In this document: positions 43,456 through 55,062 of the stretch, one piece after another
How positions within the stretch are numbered: the stretch's first letter is position 1
Layout: every line of letters begins with the position of its first letter
From: Multifurca ochricompacta
Lineage: Eukaryota > Basidiomycota > Agaricomycetes > Russulales > Russulaceae
Assembly: GCA_022496185.1 (NCBI GenBank)
Contig: WTXG01000033.1
Span: 226,708 to 290,707 of the forward strand
Direction: 5' to 3'
DNA: 64,000 bases
Notes under the pieces: generated by a model
The model's input: only the letters and a program-made list of their open reading frames with translations
What the model was told of the DNA's origin: nothing
Database searches by the model: none
Made by a program: the position numbers and the translations under genes

Positions 43456-43472
43456 TGTTGACACAGGATGTG
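43456..43472 (+). repeat. L-family LTR, first 17 bp
   Basis: It reads tgttgacacaggatgtg, the L LTR start. Gypsy D follows. The L LTR resumes at 52312 with the duplicated atgtg. Confidence 0.85.
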
Positions 43473-44060
43473 TGTTACATCTGGTGTGGGACGTTCTGCA
43501 CGACGTGTGCGACAGCGTTGATCAGGGGTTTCAGATAAGAAGCCAATAAGACTTCTTGGAGTTCAAATGGACAAGTCAAAGTCAAAGGGGCTGTTCCCTA
43601 TGACAATGTTAAGTGGAAAAGTACCCAAAGTACTGAGACAGATGAGTCAGAGGTTCCAAAGGGAAGTCCAGAAGACAAACACCGATGTATTCAATAAGTC
43701 AAGTCTGAGGTCTACAAGGTAGCTACAGCGGACTTATATACGTAACCCAGTGGGCATCTATGAGATAAGAGTACGGAGTCAAGTGGGCCCAAATATCCGA
43801 AAGCAGAGGGCGTAAAGCCTGGCTTCTGATAGGGAACTAAGTAAGTGTCTGTTTGTAAGATAAGAAGATAACAGGATAAGAAGGGTAAGCATGAGCAAAT
43901 AGTATGTATACAAGTCCAAACAACAGTCATGGGGATGGGAGCAGCGCATGTGAGGGGTCCCAGGAGGGAGACGTAATAAGGAAGTGTAACATTGGTGGGC
44001 AAGTGGGATCTCTGTTGGGGAGGGTAAAGAAAATAGGGCTGCTAGGCCCTGGTTGTAACA
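43473..44060 (-). repeat. gypsy D 3' LTR (G family)
   Basis: It runs from tgttacatctggtgtggg to ctggttgtaaca. By eye it differs from 51724-52311 at about 15 sites, all CpG-derived. At several of these one copy has TpG and the other CpA. Confidence 0.95.
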
Positions 44061-44091
44061 TCACCCTCCCTTCTGGCTCAAGCTGACCCAG

Positions 44092-45283
44092 CTAGAAACG
44101 CGCACCATCGTCATCCTGGACCAAGTCCACATAATCATCTGCCAGGTTCCAATCTGCTATGGTGTAAGTTTCATCTGCTGCGCATTGGTGTGTGTGCAGG
44201 AAACTGTATGGGCCATGTCGTCCACACTGGCGACACAGGTCATAGATGGGGCAATTGAGTTCACAATGTCCTGCGTTGTGTTGCAAACATTTTCCACACC
44301 AGCCCGAGGGATTGACGATGGTGGGAGTGACACCCAGACATTGGAAAATACAGAACCAGCTCCAATGCAGGTTACTTCAGCAGTGACGACACCACTTGCG
44401 GTTGAGAGGACAATTCCAGCTGATGTGATACTTGCTGTCGCATCACCAGCAAGTTTCTCCATGGGGGTTTTCATGCATACGCGGCATCTCAAACCAGTTT
44501 GGCAGCAGTTGTGGTGCTGCCCCTAATGATCATGGGGAAGGGTCATGCGTAGGTGTCTGCGTACCTCTCAGCAATTGTCTGATATGCATCCCCTTTCTCC
44601 AGCCTTTTCCGAATCTCTGTCAACTCCTGCTCCACTTGGAACATTCCCCTCATGAGCCTTGTCATTTGCTTTGCGTATTCTTTGTACTGGGTATTGAGCG
44701 TGGTGCAAAGCGTAAGGGTTTTCCGCAGTCTCATTACTTTGGCCTTGAGACGCAGAAGTCGCATGTCGTTTAACACCTCGTCAATTGCAAATGCTCAGGG
44801 ATCGTCAGCCGCAAGGTGCCCCAACTGTTCGTCACTCATCGTGTGGTGAAGACAGCTGGTATACCATTCCTCCAAGTAAACCGGGGCTCCATAGACAGGC
44901 CCATCCTTTTTCATACACCCTGCAACATCCATCCCTCCGTTGGTGTAAAATATGTACTTAGCTATGACCTTTTCTCCATTGGCCATGGTGATCTCGAGGG
45001 GGAAGTACATAGAGGAGTTCGGGTTATTGACAAAGAAAGGGAACTTGGGTACGTTGTCATCTTGTTCCATGTCGAGGAGGTCATTGGGGTGGGGTTCTTC
45101 GGAATGAGTAAAGTCGTCATTGGGGTTAGGTGATTGGTTCTTGACTCATTCTTCAGCAGCTTCGTAATCAATAGGGGAGGAAGGACAAGTGGAGGGGTGA
45201 GCGGAAGGAAAAGCCTCTACAACCACAGTGGTGGTGGTGAAGGCATCAATGGCAGCGGAGGCAGCGATGAAAGAGGAAGACAT
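44092..45283 (-). pseudogene. gypsy D third ORF: zinc-knuckle protein
   Basis: It is the best match to the gypsy A copy. It starts at the ATG at 45283 (MSSSFIAASAAIDAF) and ends at 44092 with VDLVQDDDGARF. The conserved central domain (FPFFVNNPNSSMYFPL, YIFYTNGGMDVAGC, GAPVYLEEWYT) and the coiled-coil-like segment (NTQYKEYAKQMTRL, QVEQELTEIRKRLEKG) are kept. Stops lie near 45146, 44795 and 44543, and a shift near 44530. The knuckle region follows, with some Cys codons changed. Amino-acid changes relative to gypsy A are conservative in the central domain, which suggests past selection on the protein. Function is unknown. Confidence 0.78.
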
Positions 45284-45381
45284 ATCAGTTGTGGTTAGGA
45301 CATTGCTGGTGAAGCATTGTTCTGGGGGAAAGAAATCAGGAGTTCGTCCTCCTTTTAATTGTTTCTGGGCGCTTGGGGATG

Positions 45382-48300
45382 TCATAAGTGGAACTCCGCA
45401 ATCAGGTCCGGGGCAAAGGTATTCCCGGCTGGTTCCCACAAATTGTCAGAGTCTGGGAAACCCTTCCACTTGATCAGGTAATGCAGCTTGTGCCCTTGGC
45501 CTCGATAGGCAGAGTTTACAATCTGCTCCACTTCCCATTCTGCTTCTCCATCGACTAACTCTGGTGGGGGTCTTGGGAAGTTTTCCCCATGAATGGATGT
45601 TTCTTTATATGGTGTGAGAAGCTTGGTGTGGAAGACCGGGTGAATCTTCCATGTGGGAGGGAGATTGAGTTCGTATGACACATCTGATAACTTCCTTGTG
45701 ATTCTGAAGGGTCCATGATGTCGGGGTGCCAATTTAGCTGTGGGGTGTGACATGTGGATGTGCTTCCCTTCCAGCCAAACCTGTTCGTTGACTTGATAAG
45801 GTGTGAATTTCGAGGGTTTGTCCAATAGGGTCTGTTGCGCCTTCAGCAAGTTTTCATTGGCGGATTTCCAGATTTTGTCCCATTGGTCAAGATGCTGTGA
45901 GGTCGTGGGAACGTTCATAGGCTTATCGGTCCACGTGGTACGTGGCACCCAGCCCATGATAAGGGAGAATGGAGGGGTCTTTGTTGTGCCATTAGGCCAG
46001 GAGTTGTGTGCGAATTCCGCTGTTGCCAGCCAATCCGCCCAATCGTCCTGTCGTCCGTTACACCAGAATCAGAGGTATTGCTCCAGCCACTGATTGGTGC
46101 GCTCTGACTGTCCATCTGTTTGGGGGTGGTAGGCTGTCGAGATGTTTTGCTTTATGTCCAGGGTTTTGCACAGTGCTCTGGCGAATGCTGAGGTGAAGCA
46201 CAGATCTCGGTCAGAGATGACCTTGTTTGGGAGGCCGTAATGCCGGTAGACGTGGTCGAGACAGAGTTTGGCTACCCCTTCAGCTGTGACAGATTCTTTG
46301 CATGGTATGAAGAGCGCTGCCTTGGAGTAGTCGTGGTCCGTGATGGTCAGAATGGAGTCAAAGCCTCTGGAGTTGGGTAGTTTGACTATAAAATCCATGG
46401 CAATTGTCTGGAATGGCAGAGAAGTGGTGGGAGTGATGGGGAATAGTGCCGGTGGGTGTGGGTGCGTATTCACTTTGTTGGCCTGGCAGTCTGCACATCC
46501 TTTCACATAATCTTCAACATCCTTTTTCATGTTTGGCCACCAGTAATCACGTTTGGCAAGAGCGTAAGTGTTGGCGATGCCAGGGTGGCCAGCGGAGGGG
46601 AGGTCATGGTGAAAATGGATCACCCCCCTCTTAATGTTGTCACCACCAGTGACAACAAGTTGGTCTCCATCTTTCCACCAAAGGCCATTAACGTTTTTCA
46701 GATTATGTGCATCAGCCCACAAGTGACATAGTTCTGGGTTCATGTTCTGTGAGACTTGTGCCCACAGGTCCATATCATGGAGGCTGACTACAGCTGTCTT
46801 TGCAAACACCTCTTCTGGGAGGATGGTTACGTTGTCATTGTCATCTTCCCCTGTATACATGTCTGGTCTCCGTGACAGTGCATCTGCTCGTGCATTTTGA
46901 CTTCCTGCAATGTGCTTTAGGGTGAAGTCATATTCCTCAAGTTCTAGGATTTATCATGCTACGCGTCAACTGATTTTGTGGGGTTCTTTCCAGTATAATA
47001 AATTGGAATGATCGGTATAGATGATGGTTTTGTGAGGATTCCCTGCAAGATATGGTCGCCAATGTTGCAATGCCTTGACTATGGCTAAGAGTTCCCAATC
47101 CCAAATGTCATAATTTCGCTCGGCGGATGAAAAGGTTTCTGAGTAATATGCCACCGGGTGAAGTACTTGTAAACTGTCTCTTTGGTACAGTACTGCTCCA
47201 TTTGTGAAGTGGGAGGCGTCCACTTCCAACTCAAAGGGGTGACCTAGGTCAGGTTGGGTGAGTACTGGCTCCGAGCCAACTAGGTCTCTGATCTGCTCGA
47301 ATGCTCGTTGTTGTTCGGCATTCCAGTGCCATGGCACATCCTTTTTTAAAAGGTCATTTAAGGGTCGTGCAATGCCTGAAAACCCTTTGACGAAACATCA
47401 GTAGAAGTTACAGAATCCAATAAAGGATCGGACATCTTTGACACAGGTTGGCATCAGCCATTCCCAGATTCCTTGTACCTTCACCGGGTCCATATGCACT
47501 CACCCTCCTTCCAGGATAACTCCTAGGTATTCGACGCTCTGCTGCTCAAAGGAACACTTTGCGGGTTTGAGGTACAGATCATGTTCATGTAGTATATCAA
47601 GCACCTGATGTACTTGCTCTCGATGATGGTTTAAGTTGTCGGTGGTGGCAACCAGGATGTCATCCATGTAGATTACCACTTTCCCAGTAAGGATGAGGTC
47701 TCGAAAGATGTGATTCATCATGGATTGGAACGTCACTGGTGAGTTCGTAAGTCCAAAGAACATGACGTTTGGTTTGAACAATCCTTGGTTTGTCTTAAAT
47801 GCCACTTTGCACTGGTCGCCTTCCTTGATCCTGATGTTGTTGTAACCCCAACATATGTCCATTTTTGAAAAGAGGGACTTATCCCTCATGGTGTCAATAA
47901 GTTCAGAAATGAGAGGCAGTGGATAGACGTTTTTTACAGTGTACATGTTGATCTTTCAGTAGTCCTGGACTGGTCGTAGCTTGCCGTCCTTCTTCTTGAT
48001 GAAGAAGAAGGGTGAGGCGTATTGTGACTTGGATGGGCAAATGTATCCCTTGGCTAGGTGCTCTTCCAGGAATTCAGTGAGTGCTACTTGCTCAGATTGG
48101 GACAATGGATAGATTTTGCAATCTATGGCTGCTGGTGTATTGGGGAGGAGGTCGATAGCGTGATCCCATGGTCGCTTTGGGGGAAAGCAATGTGACTCCT
48201 CCTCTGAGAATACCCTCCAATGTTGCTGATAAACACTTGGCACTACGTCCTGGTAAGTTTTCTCAGCCTGCCCCTGCACTGCCTTCTGGGCTAATTCTGA

Positions 48301-48840
48301 CACTTTAGTGACATAACAATGACCAGGGTTGTTTTCTTCTTCAGTACAGGTGGTCCTCACTACTGGATGCCTGATCGTATAATCGTAACCCAGTGATGTG
48401 ATAATGATTGGGTAGGATTCCTTGTCCATGGTTGCGTCAGCCCAGTTAACTTTTGGTTCAAAAGTGGCGAGCCATGGATATCCCAAAATAAGATCTTCAT
48501 CCCCTAGATCTGTAACTAAGAAGCGAATGACCTTTGTTATCTCTCCAACTTGGACGTTTAGATCCATGTAGTGGGTGATCTTTCCAGCACAATTGGCTGT
48601 TCCATCAATGTTCCAGATGTTTTTTTCCTGGGGAAGTGCCAGTCTTCCCAAACCCATCGTTTTAATTAGTCATGGGTGAATGAAGTTATCAGTGGCTCCA
48701 GAGTCCACTAAAATGTCTTGATTGGCCATCCTCTGTGTAGTTTCAAAATGGACTGGTATTTTTAATGACTTGAATCGACTAGCATACACAGAGGTGACAT
48801 GGAGTGCTCACGCCCAGGCCGATGGGTTTGAGCCTAACAA
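45382..48840 (-). pseudogene. gypsy D pol with chromodomain
   Basis: From high to low coordinates: protease (start near 48770), RT with an intact YMDD box at 47659-47670, RNase H (47337-46966, FELEVDASHF, YTDHSNLLYW), and the integrase zinc finger and core (46860-46069, HHDLPSAGHPG, CADCQANK, AYHPQTDGQSERTNQW). The C-terminal chromodomain is at about 45390-45560 (EWEVEQIVN, LHYLIKWKGF, LWEPAGN). Stops are few: TGA near 46071 (Arg expected), near 46965 and near 47490-47510, plus changes near 47950. Of the gypsy pols here it is the best preserved, but it is not functional. Confidence 0.94.
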
Positions 48841-50951
48841 AAATCCTTTTTCACAAATGCCTTTTCTACCAAGATGGCGCGCACTTCCTCACTTTCTTTC
48901 ATCATGTTAGCCCATATATCCTGAGCTTTCTCCTCCTTTGTCCTCTTGTCTACAGCGGGTGGGTTATTTTGAGCAGGACTTTCTGTCATGATGGTTGCTG
49001 TGGCAGCACGTGCCCCCTTCTTGGGACAATCCCGAGACATATGTCCTAGTGCTCTACAGCGAAAGCATCACCCCTCCTTCATTAGTGTCTGCCGTTCATC
49101 CTCCATAAGTGCTGCCCGAGCTCAGGCCCGGTCTGCAGAGGTATCCATAGCGTTTGGATCCCTCTGGGTATGCTGGGCAGGTTTTACTCCGAAGGCGGCC
49201 TTCCACTGGTCTCGGGTTTTTCCTTTCTTGGTGTCAACTCCAAACCGTGTCTGGAAGTCCAGATAATCTTGTTTGTTACAAACCCCATCCGTCCCGTCTT
49301 GTTTTCCTTTTTCCTCATCACGTGACTTGCTGTTGGGACATGTTTGTCCTCTTTGTTGACTGTGCCGTGACCAGCTTTGTCCTTGTTTGTCCCTTATCTC
49401 TGACTCATGCTGTGCTTATCTATGACTCATACTTTACATCAGGATGCTTACGTATTTTCCCACCAGAATCGCGACTATACCGGATTCGTCTATGTATATT
49501 CCCATCTGGCCCACTTGACTCCATTCCCCCTTTGGCTACATTACGACTTTGTTGATACGCCGAGTACGATACTCCGATTCAGACTCCAATCTCTATTACG
49601 TATATAAGGCCTGCCTAGATAGCCTGTATGCCTTAGACTCGACTTCTTAATCAACTTGGTGCATTACCTTCTGGGTGATTCCTAAGACCCGACTCTTGGA
49701 TCGTCTCAGTGCTTTTGGCACTTTCTCGCTCACCAGTACTAAGGGATTAGCTCCTTGGTATTGACTCCTCACCCGAACTCCGTGCACTTGAAAGACAGTG
49801 TACACCTGACTTCGTAGTTTTACTACGCAACTTATCACACGTCGTGATGAACACCCGCATCAGGCGTTACATTGTTGCTGCCACTGGGCAGCATCGACCC
49901 AGCCATCCCAGTCATGAGGATGATGGAACTGTATGATGTTTTTGACTAGCAGGTTAGGTAGTCCTTGTGAGAAGAGGTCTAATGTAGCCTCTTCATCTGT
50001 GTCATAGCCGGCTCTATTGGCCAGGCTTCTGAACTTGGCGATGTATGCATCTAGTTCGCCTTTCTCCATTCTGAGGGATTTCAATTCTTGGGCTGCCTTC
50101 TGCTTGGCCTGCCTGTCTGTAAAGGCATCTTTGAACCTGTCAGCAATGGTCTCCCAAAGACCTTCGCTGGTGGTGTGATGCCTGCTTTCAACCTGCTCGT
50201 TCAACCATTCCAACTGCTCCATGGTCCAGTCATCTACTGCATCTCCTCAAATTAAGGAAAGGAACAGATTGGCACATTGGAATGGGTTGACAATCTGTGG
50301 AACATTGTGATTGAAATTCTTAAAGGTCGTGAACTCCAACATAAACTTCTTGCTCTGCAAGTGGTCCCCTGTAAACGTTTGGGGTAGCACTCCTGACAGT
50401 CGTCCCGACGGAGGGGGAATGTTGGGTGGTGCCACTGCAGGGGCTGGTGGGGCAGGATCTGGGAGTTGAGTGGCAATGGTAGACATGGGTTGATGGGATG
50501 GGGTGATCATTTGTGTGGATTGTATCGATATCTGTGGAGTTGTCAAAGCAGGGGCTCTGATTGTGACAACTGCCGGTGCAACCAGAGACGTAGACGCTGC
50601 TAATGCTGGTGCTTCTTCTTCGCTGGGTTCTTCTACATACTCCTCTGGTTTGGAGTCCGTGACAATGGCCAGAGGATTTTCTCTCCACGGGCCTAGTCCA
50701 AATTCAGGTGGGGCAGGTCCTGTAGTGACCCAAGAGTGTCGGCTATCCAAATATCGGATGCAGTACCAAACTCTTTTCTCGTCGTCGTATTCTACCAGTT
50801 GGTATCTTCCGTCGTGATAGATGTAGTATCCAAACTCAGTTTCAAAGTCCTTCCAGGCGGCAGAGCCAAGTACTTGCTGTGAAAGATTATTCTTGTCTCT
50901 GCGTTCAATGAGTTCTTCTCAGAAGAGGGTCTGACTGCGGCTGGAAGCCAC
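48834..50951 (-). pseudogene. gypsy D gag (split by a K LTR)
   Basis: The N-terminal part starts at the GTG at 50951 (VASSRSQTLF) and runs through KDFETEFGYYIYHDGRY, MSTIATQLPDPAPP and the core (MEQLEWLNEQVES, DLFSQGLPNLLVKNII) to 49872. The C-terminal part, 49273-48834, has the knuckle region ending GHMSRDC and the terminus VRAILVEKAFVKKDFC. Gag and pol overlap at an A5-GG-A-T5 run with pol at -1. Several TGA codons are present, for example in the knuckle near 49068. Confidence 0.9.
49274..49871 (+). repeat. K-family solo LTR in gypsy D gag
   Basis: It is 598 bp, tgttacaaaccccatccg to ggcgttaca. The exact target duplication is ttgtt (49269-49273, 49872-49876). It is nearly the same as the gypsy C LTRs. 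It is opposite in orientation to its host, as gypsy C is in gypsy A. Confidence 0.95.
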
Positions 50952-50965
50952 TGTGAGAGACTCGA

Positions 50966-51713
50966 TGTCACAGCCAGGTCTCTGCTGTGTCCAGGGTTGT
51001 TCAAGTCAAGGCCCCTTCAAGATGTGGGGTGCGTGCAAGGTCAAGACAGTCAAGGGTAAGTCAATTCAGGTGTCAGGGTGAGCCACAGAGGGCCAGGGTC
51101 AAGGATCAAGGTCAAGGCTGCCGAAGCAAGTCAATTCAAGGTCAAGGCAAACTACAAGGAGCTGCAGTCAAGGTTCAAGATGCCCACAAGTTACAAGAAG
51201 GGCACACGTGCAAGAAGCGAGTCGAGGCAGTGGCAATATGCCCTGCTGAAGATCTGGGGTGAAGGCTTCCTAAGTTGCAGCTTAGGAAGTTCAAGAGGGA
51301 TTCTGAGGAAGAACAGTAAACCTGTATTAGATACAAGAGAACAGACTTAAGGTCTGTCTCTCCAATATGTCCTGCTTAAATACATGTACTGTAGTGTCTT
51401 GTAAATAAAGTAGAAGATTCAATATAGTAAAGTAAGTGTCCATGTGAATCTCCAGTGGAGATTGGGTCAGGAAGTGCCAGTGGTGTTGCACCCACTCCAA
51501 AAGCGAATGAGTGTCAATCCCAGTCAGTCTAAGAAGTCCGAAAATCAGATAAGTAAAGATCAGTAAAGATCATCAGCTCCAGTCACATGACTTGGAGTGA
51601 GAAGTTGAAACAAGTAAACAAGTCGAATGCGCGCAAGTCGAAAAACCATCACAAAACATTACATGTACGTCACACACGCATCACAAACCGTTACATCAAC
51701 AAAAAGCGTCACA
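50966..51713 (-). repeat. M-family solo LTR in gypsy D leader
   Basis: It is 748 bp, tgtcacagccaggtctctg to aaagcgtcaca. The flanks are ctcga (50961-50965) and ctcaa (51714-51718), a mismatch of CpG type. It is inserted exactly in the self-primer binding site, so gypsy D could not have been reverse-transcribed afterwards. Confidence 0.93.
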
Positions 51714-51723
51714 CTCAACTTGA

Positions 51724-52311
51724 TGTTACATCCGGTGTGGGACGTTCTGCACGACGTGTGCAACAGTGTTGATCAGGGGTTTCAGATAAGAAGCCAATAA
51801 GACTTCTTGGAGTTCAAATGGACAAGTCAAAGTCAAAGGGGCTGTTCCCTATGACAATGTTAAGTGGAAAAGTACCCAAAGTACTGAGACAGACAAGTCA
51901 GAGGTTCCAAAGGGAAGTCCAGAAGACAAACACCGATGTATTCAATAAGTCAAGTCTGAGGTCTACAAGGTAGCTACAGCAGACTTATATACATAACCCA
52001 GCGGGCGTCTATGAGATAAGAGTACAGAGTCAAGTGGGCCCAAATATCCGAAAGTGGAGGGCGTAAAGCCTGGCTTCTGATAGGGAACTAAGTAAGTGTC
52101 CGTTTGTAAGATAAGAAGATAACAGGATAAGAAGGGTAAGCATGAGCAAATAGTATGTATACAAGTCCAAACAACAGTCACAGGGATGGGAGCAGCGCAT
52201 GTGAGGGGTCCCAGGAGGGAGACATAATAAGGAAGTGTAACATCGGTGGGCAAGTGGGATCTCTGTTGGGGAGGGTAAAGAAAATAGGGCTGCTAGGCCC
52301 TGGTCATAACA
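51724..52311 (-). repeat. gypsy D 5' LTR (G family)
   Basis: It runs from tgttacatccggtgtggg to ctggtcataaca. The TATA box (minus strand) is near 51985, and the probable transcript start AGACTTGACTT lies about 30 bases on. Confidence 0.95.
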
Positions 52312-52690
52312 ATGTGTCTGGAGATGCTTCAGGCATCTAAGGTTCACTTCAGCTGTAGATTAGATTAGATTAGATTCTGCAGTATTGGACTTTTTATGTT
52401 ATCTTTATTACATTTTTTCTCACCTTACTCAGCTGATTAGTGATGGACTTAGTAATGCACAGTATAGCATGTGATTCTCCTTTGGCCAATGGCCTTTATC
52501 CCTCTTGTTTATTGTCTGGCACTTGTGGACTTATTCCCAGTGCACACAGACCATCCCTTGGGGTATATAAGGGTGTCTGTTTCATCTCTTTCACTTCAGA
52601 GTTCTTCTAACCTCTGAAGTACTTGTCTTTGTTCTAGCTTCACTGCTACTAACCAACAGTCAGTATAACCAGCAGCATGATTGTTTCACA
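52312..52690 (+). repeat. L-family LTR, remainder
   Basis: It continues the 17 bp at 43456. It has the TATA box (gtatataag, near 52563), a hairpin with loop ttcttctaac, and the end gtttcaca. It is shorter than other L copies because the interval between the two hairpins is missing (one hairpin remains). No target duplication was found for this LTR. Confidence 0.88.
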
Positions 52691-52813
52691 ACACAGACCC
52701 TTCTGTGCCATCTGGACTTTCCTTCCTGATCATGTCTCCCTCTTACATTCCCCTCATGGTCTATTTCTGTGACTGACTTTGTATCTACTTGTGTCTTGCT
52801 TACCTATGTTGAC
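52691..52813 (+). repeat. G-family LTR fragment
   Basis: It resembles plus-oriented G LTR interior (cttcctgatcatgtctccc). It resumes at 55721 after the M LTR and is cut by an N LTR at 55831. Its 5' end is missing at the junction with the L LTR. Confidence 0.7.
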
Positions 52814-53299
52814 TGTCACAGCCAGGTGTTGTGTTACATCTGGTGTGGGATGTTCTGCACAATGTGTGCCTTCAGCTTTGTTTGAGGGTTCAGGTAAGAA
52901 GTCAATGGGACTTCTTGGAGTTTGAGATGGGAGGAGTCAACATTAAAGGGAGCTGTTCCCTGAAACAATGTTGAGTGGAAAGTGCCAGAAGCATGGAGAC
53001 AACTAAGTCAAAGTTCAAAGGGGACTGTCCAGAAGACAAACACCAATGTATTCAATAAGTCGAGTCTGAGGTCTACAGTGTAGCTACAGTGGACTTATAT
53101 ATGTAATTGAATGGGTGTCTAAGAGATAAGGATCACAGAGTCAAGTGGGCCCAAATATATGAAAGCAGATGGCATAAAGCCTGGCTTCTGATAGGGAATT
53201 AAGTAAGAGTCTGGTCATAAGGATAAAGAGATAAGGGAACAATCATAGGCAAACATAGTGTAAACAAGTCCAAAGGCAGTCATGGGGACAGAAGCAAAG

Positions 53300-53878
53300 T
53301 GTTACAAACCATGCCCAGCAACCCCCTTTTCTTTACCCTTCCCAATGTGAATCCTTCTCTCCCACCTGTACTACATTTCCTGATCATGTCCCCTTCCTGG
53401 GATCCCTCATGTGCCTTGCTCCCTTCCCCATGACCACCTTTGTACTTATTGACTTGACTTTGCCTATGATTGATCCCTTATCTCTTTATCCTTATGACCA
53501 GACACTTACTTAATTCCCTATCAGAAGCCAGGCTTTACACCATCTGCTTTTGTATATTTGGGCCCACTTGACTCCAGACATCTTATCTTTAGACACCTGT
53601 TCAATTATGTATATAAGTCCACCATAGCTACACTGTAGACCTCAGACTCAACTTATTGAATACATCAGTGCTTGTCTTCTGGACATTTCCCTTTGGACCA
53701 TGACTTGTCTGTCTCAGTACTTCTGGTACTCTTCCACTTAACATTGTCTTAGGGAGCAGCCCCCTTTGACTTTGACTCATCCCCATTACCACTCCAAGAG
53801 ACCCTGTTGGTCTCTTATCTGATCATGAATGAATGCTGTCACACAAGTTGTGTGGAACATCCTGCACCAGATGTAACA
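53300..53878 (+). repeat. G-family solo LTR, plus orientation
   Basis: It runs from tgttacaaaccatgcccag to ccagatgtaaca. The target duplication caaag (53295-53299) matches exactly once the P LTR inserted at its right border is removed. It lies inside another G LTR in the opposite orientation. Confidence 0.93.
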
Positions 53879-53882
53879 CAAA

Positions 53883-54484
53883 TGTCACAACCTACCCAGT
53901 GTACACAATAGATGGCAAGATGTGGGGGACACACAAGCAGTGACAGCAGTCATGCAGGGTCTGCAAGGACAATGCCAGCTTAGTCATGATGTCCCACACC
54001 AAAGTCCAGAAGACAAATATGGCATGAGGTACAGAAGCAGATCATGTGACAGTAAGGTTTGATGCCTCATGTACAGAAGGACCCTGAACCTTAGTTGATG
54101 TGGGAAGACAGTGGCACTGGTTCTGATGGAAGGTTCCATAGTCACATGTCCAGAACCACAGCACTTAGATAGACAGATAAGAACCCTGATGACTAAGCTA
54201 GTCCAGCATGTATATATACCCTAGCTAGTCTCACTCAGATGGTTCCCCATCTTGAGCTTTTGTGTCAATGAGAAGTCTTGTGGACCTTTACTTCCTTCCT
54301 TGCATCTCACCACCCAAACTTGTCCCTTTGGTACTCATCCTTTGGGACTTGTACACTGAGCCTGTGACTTTGGTAGACCCTGTTGTTGGACTTATTGTCT
54401 CCACATCATTCCAAGATTGTCCTGACCTTGTCACTGTGACCTAGCCACCTGTACTTGACTGCATACACCCCTCTGAGCATAACA
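53883..54484 (+). repeat. P-family solo LTR
   Basis: It is 602 bp, tgtcacaacctacccag to ctgagcataaca. The exact target duplication is acaaa (53878-53882, 54485-54489), overlapping the end of the G LTR. The TATA box is tatatata at 54211-54218. This is the only copy in the window, and no coding sequence was recognised. Confidence 0.85.
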
Positions 54485-54559
54485 ACAAAGCATGTGAGGG
54501 ATCCCAGGAGGGAGACATGATTAGAAAATGTAGCATAGGTGGAAGAGAAGGGTTTGTGT

Positions 54560-55062
54560 TGTTGACACAGGATGTGTCTGGAGATGCTTCAGGCATCTAA
54601 GGTTCACTTCAGCTGTAGATTAGATTAGATTAGATTCCGGAGTATCGGACTTTTTATGTTATCTTTATTACATTCTTTCTCACCTTACTCAGCTGATTAG
54701 TGATGGACTTAGTAATGCGCAGTATAGCATGTGATTCTCCTTTGGCCAATGGCCTTTATCCCTCTTGTTTATTGTCTGGCACTTGTGGACTTATTCCCAG
54801 TGCACACAGACCATCCCTTGGGGTATATAAGGGTGTCTGTTTTGTCTCTTACACTTCAGAGTTATCTTCACCTCTGAAGTGTAAGTCCCTTCCTACTATA
54901 CTTCTGTTTTACCTTTGACTAACTGTCTCTTGTAGATTACTTGTCTTTTAGGTGTGTAGTATAGTAATCTACAGTTATCTTCACCTCTGAAGTATTACTT
55001 GTCTTTTAGCCTAACCCACTACTAACCACAGTCAGTATAACCAGCAACATGATTGTTCCACA
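54560..55062 (+). repeat. L-family solo LTR
   Basis: It is 503 bp, tgttgacacaggatgtg to attgttccaca. The exact target duplication is tgtgt (54555-54559, 55063-55067). The two hairpins are at about 54852-54881 and 54970-54994. Confidence 0.96.

Larger units (their letters stand above)
43473..52311 (-). mobile_element. gypsy D: complete LTR chromovirus
   Basis: It has 588-bp G-family LTRs (43473-44060, 51724-52311) and the exact target duplication atgtg (43468-43472, 52312-52316). Removing the K LTR (49274-49871) and M LTR (50966-51713) leaves about 7.5 kb. The order on the minus strand is LTR, PBS, gag, pol with chromodomain, third ORF, LTR. The RT keeps YMDD, but TGA stops make the element inactive. 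Confidence 0.96.
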
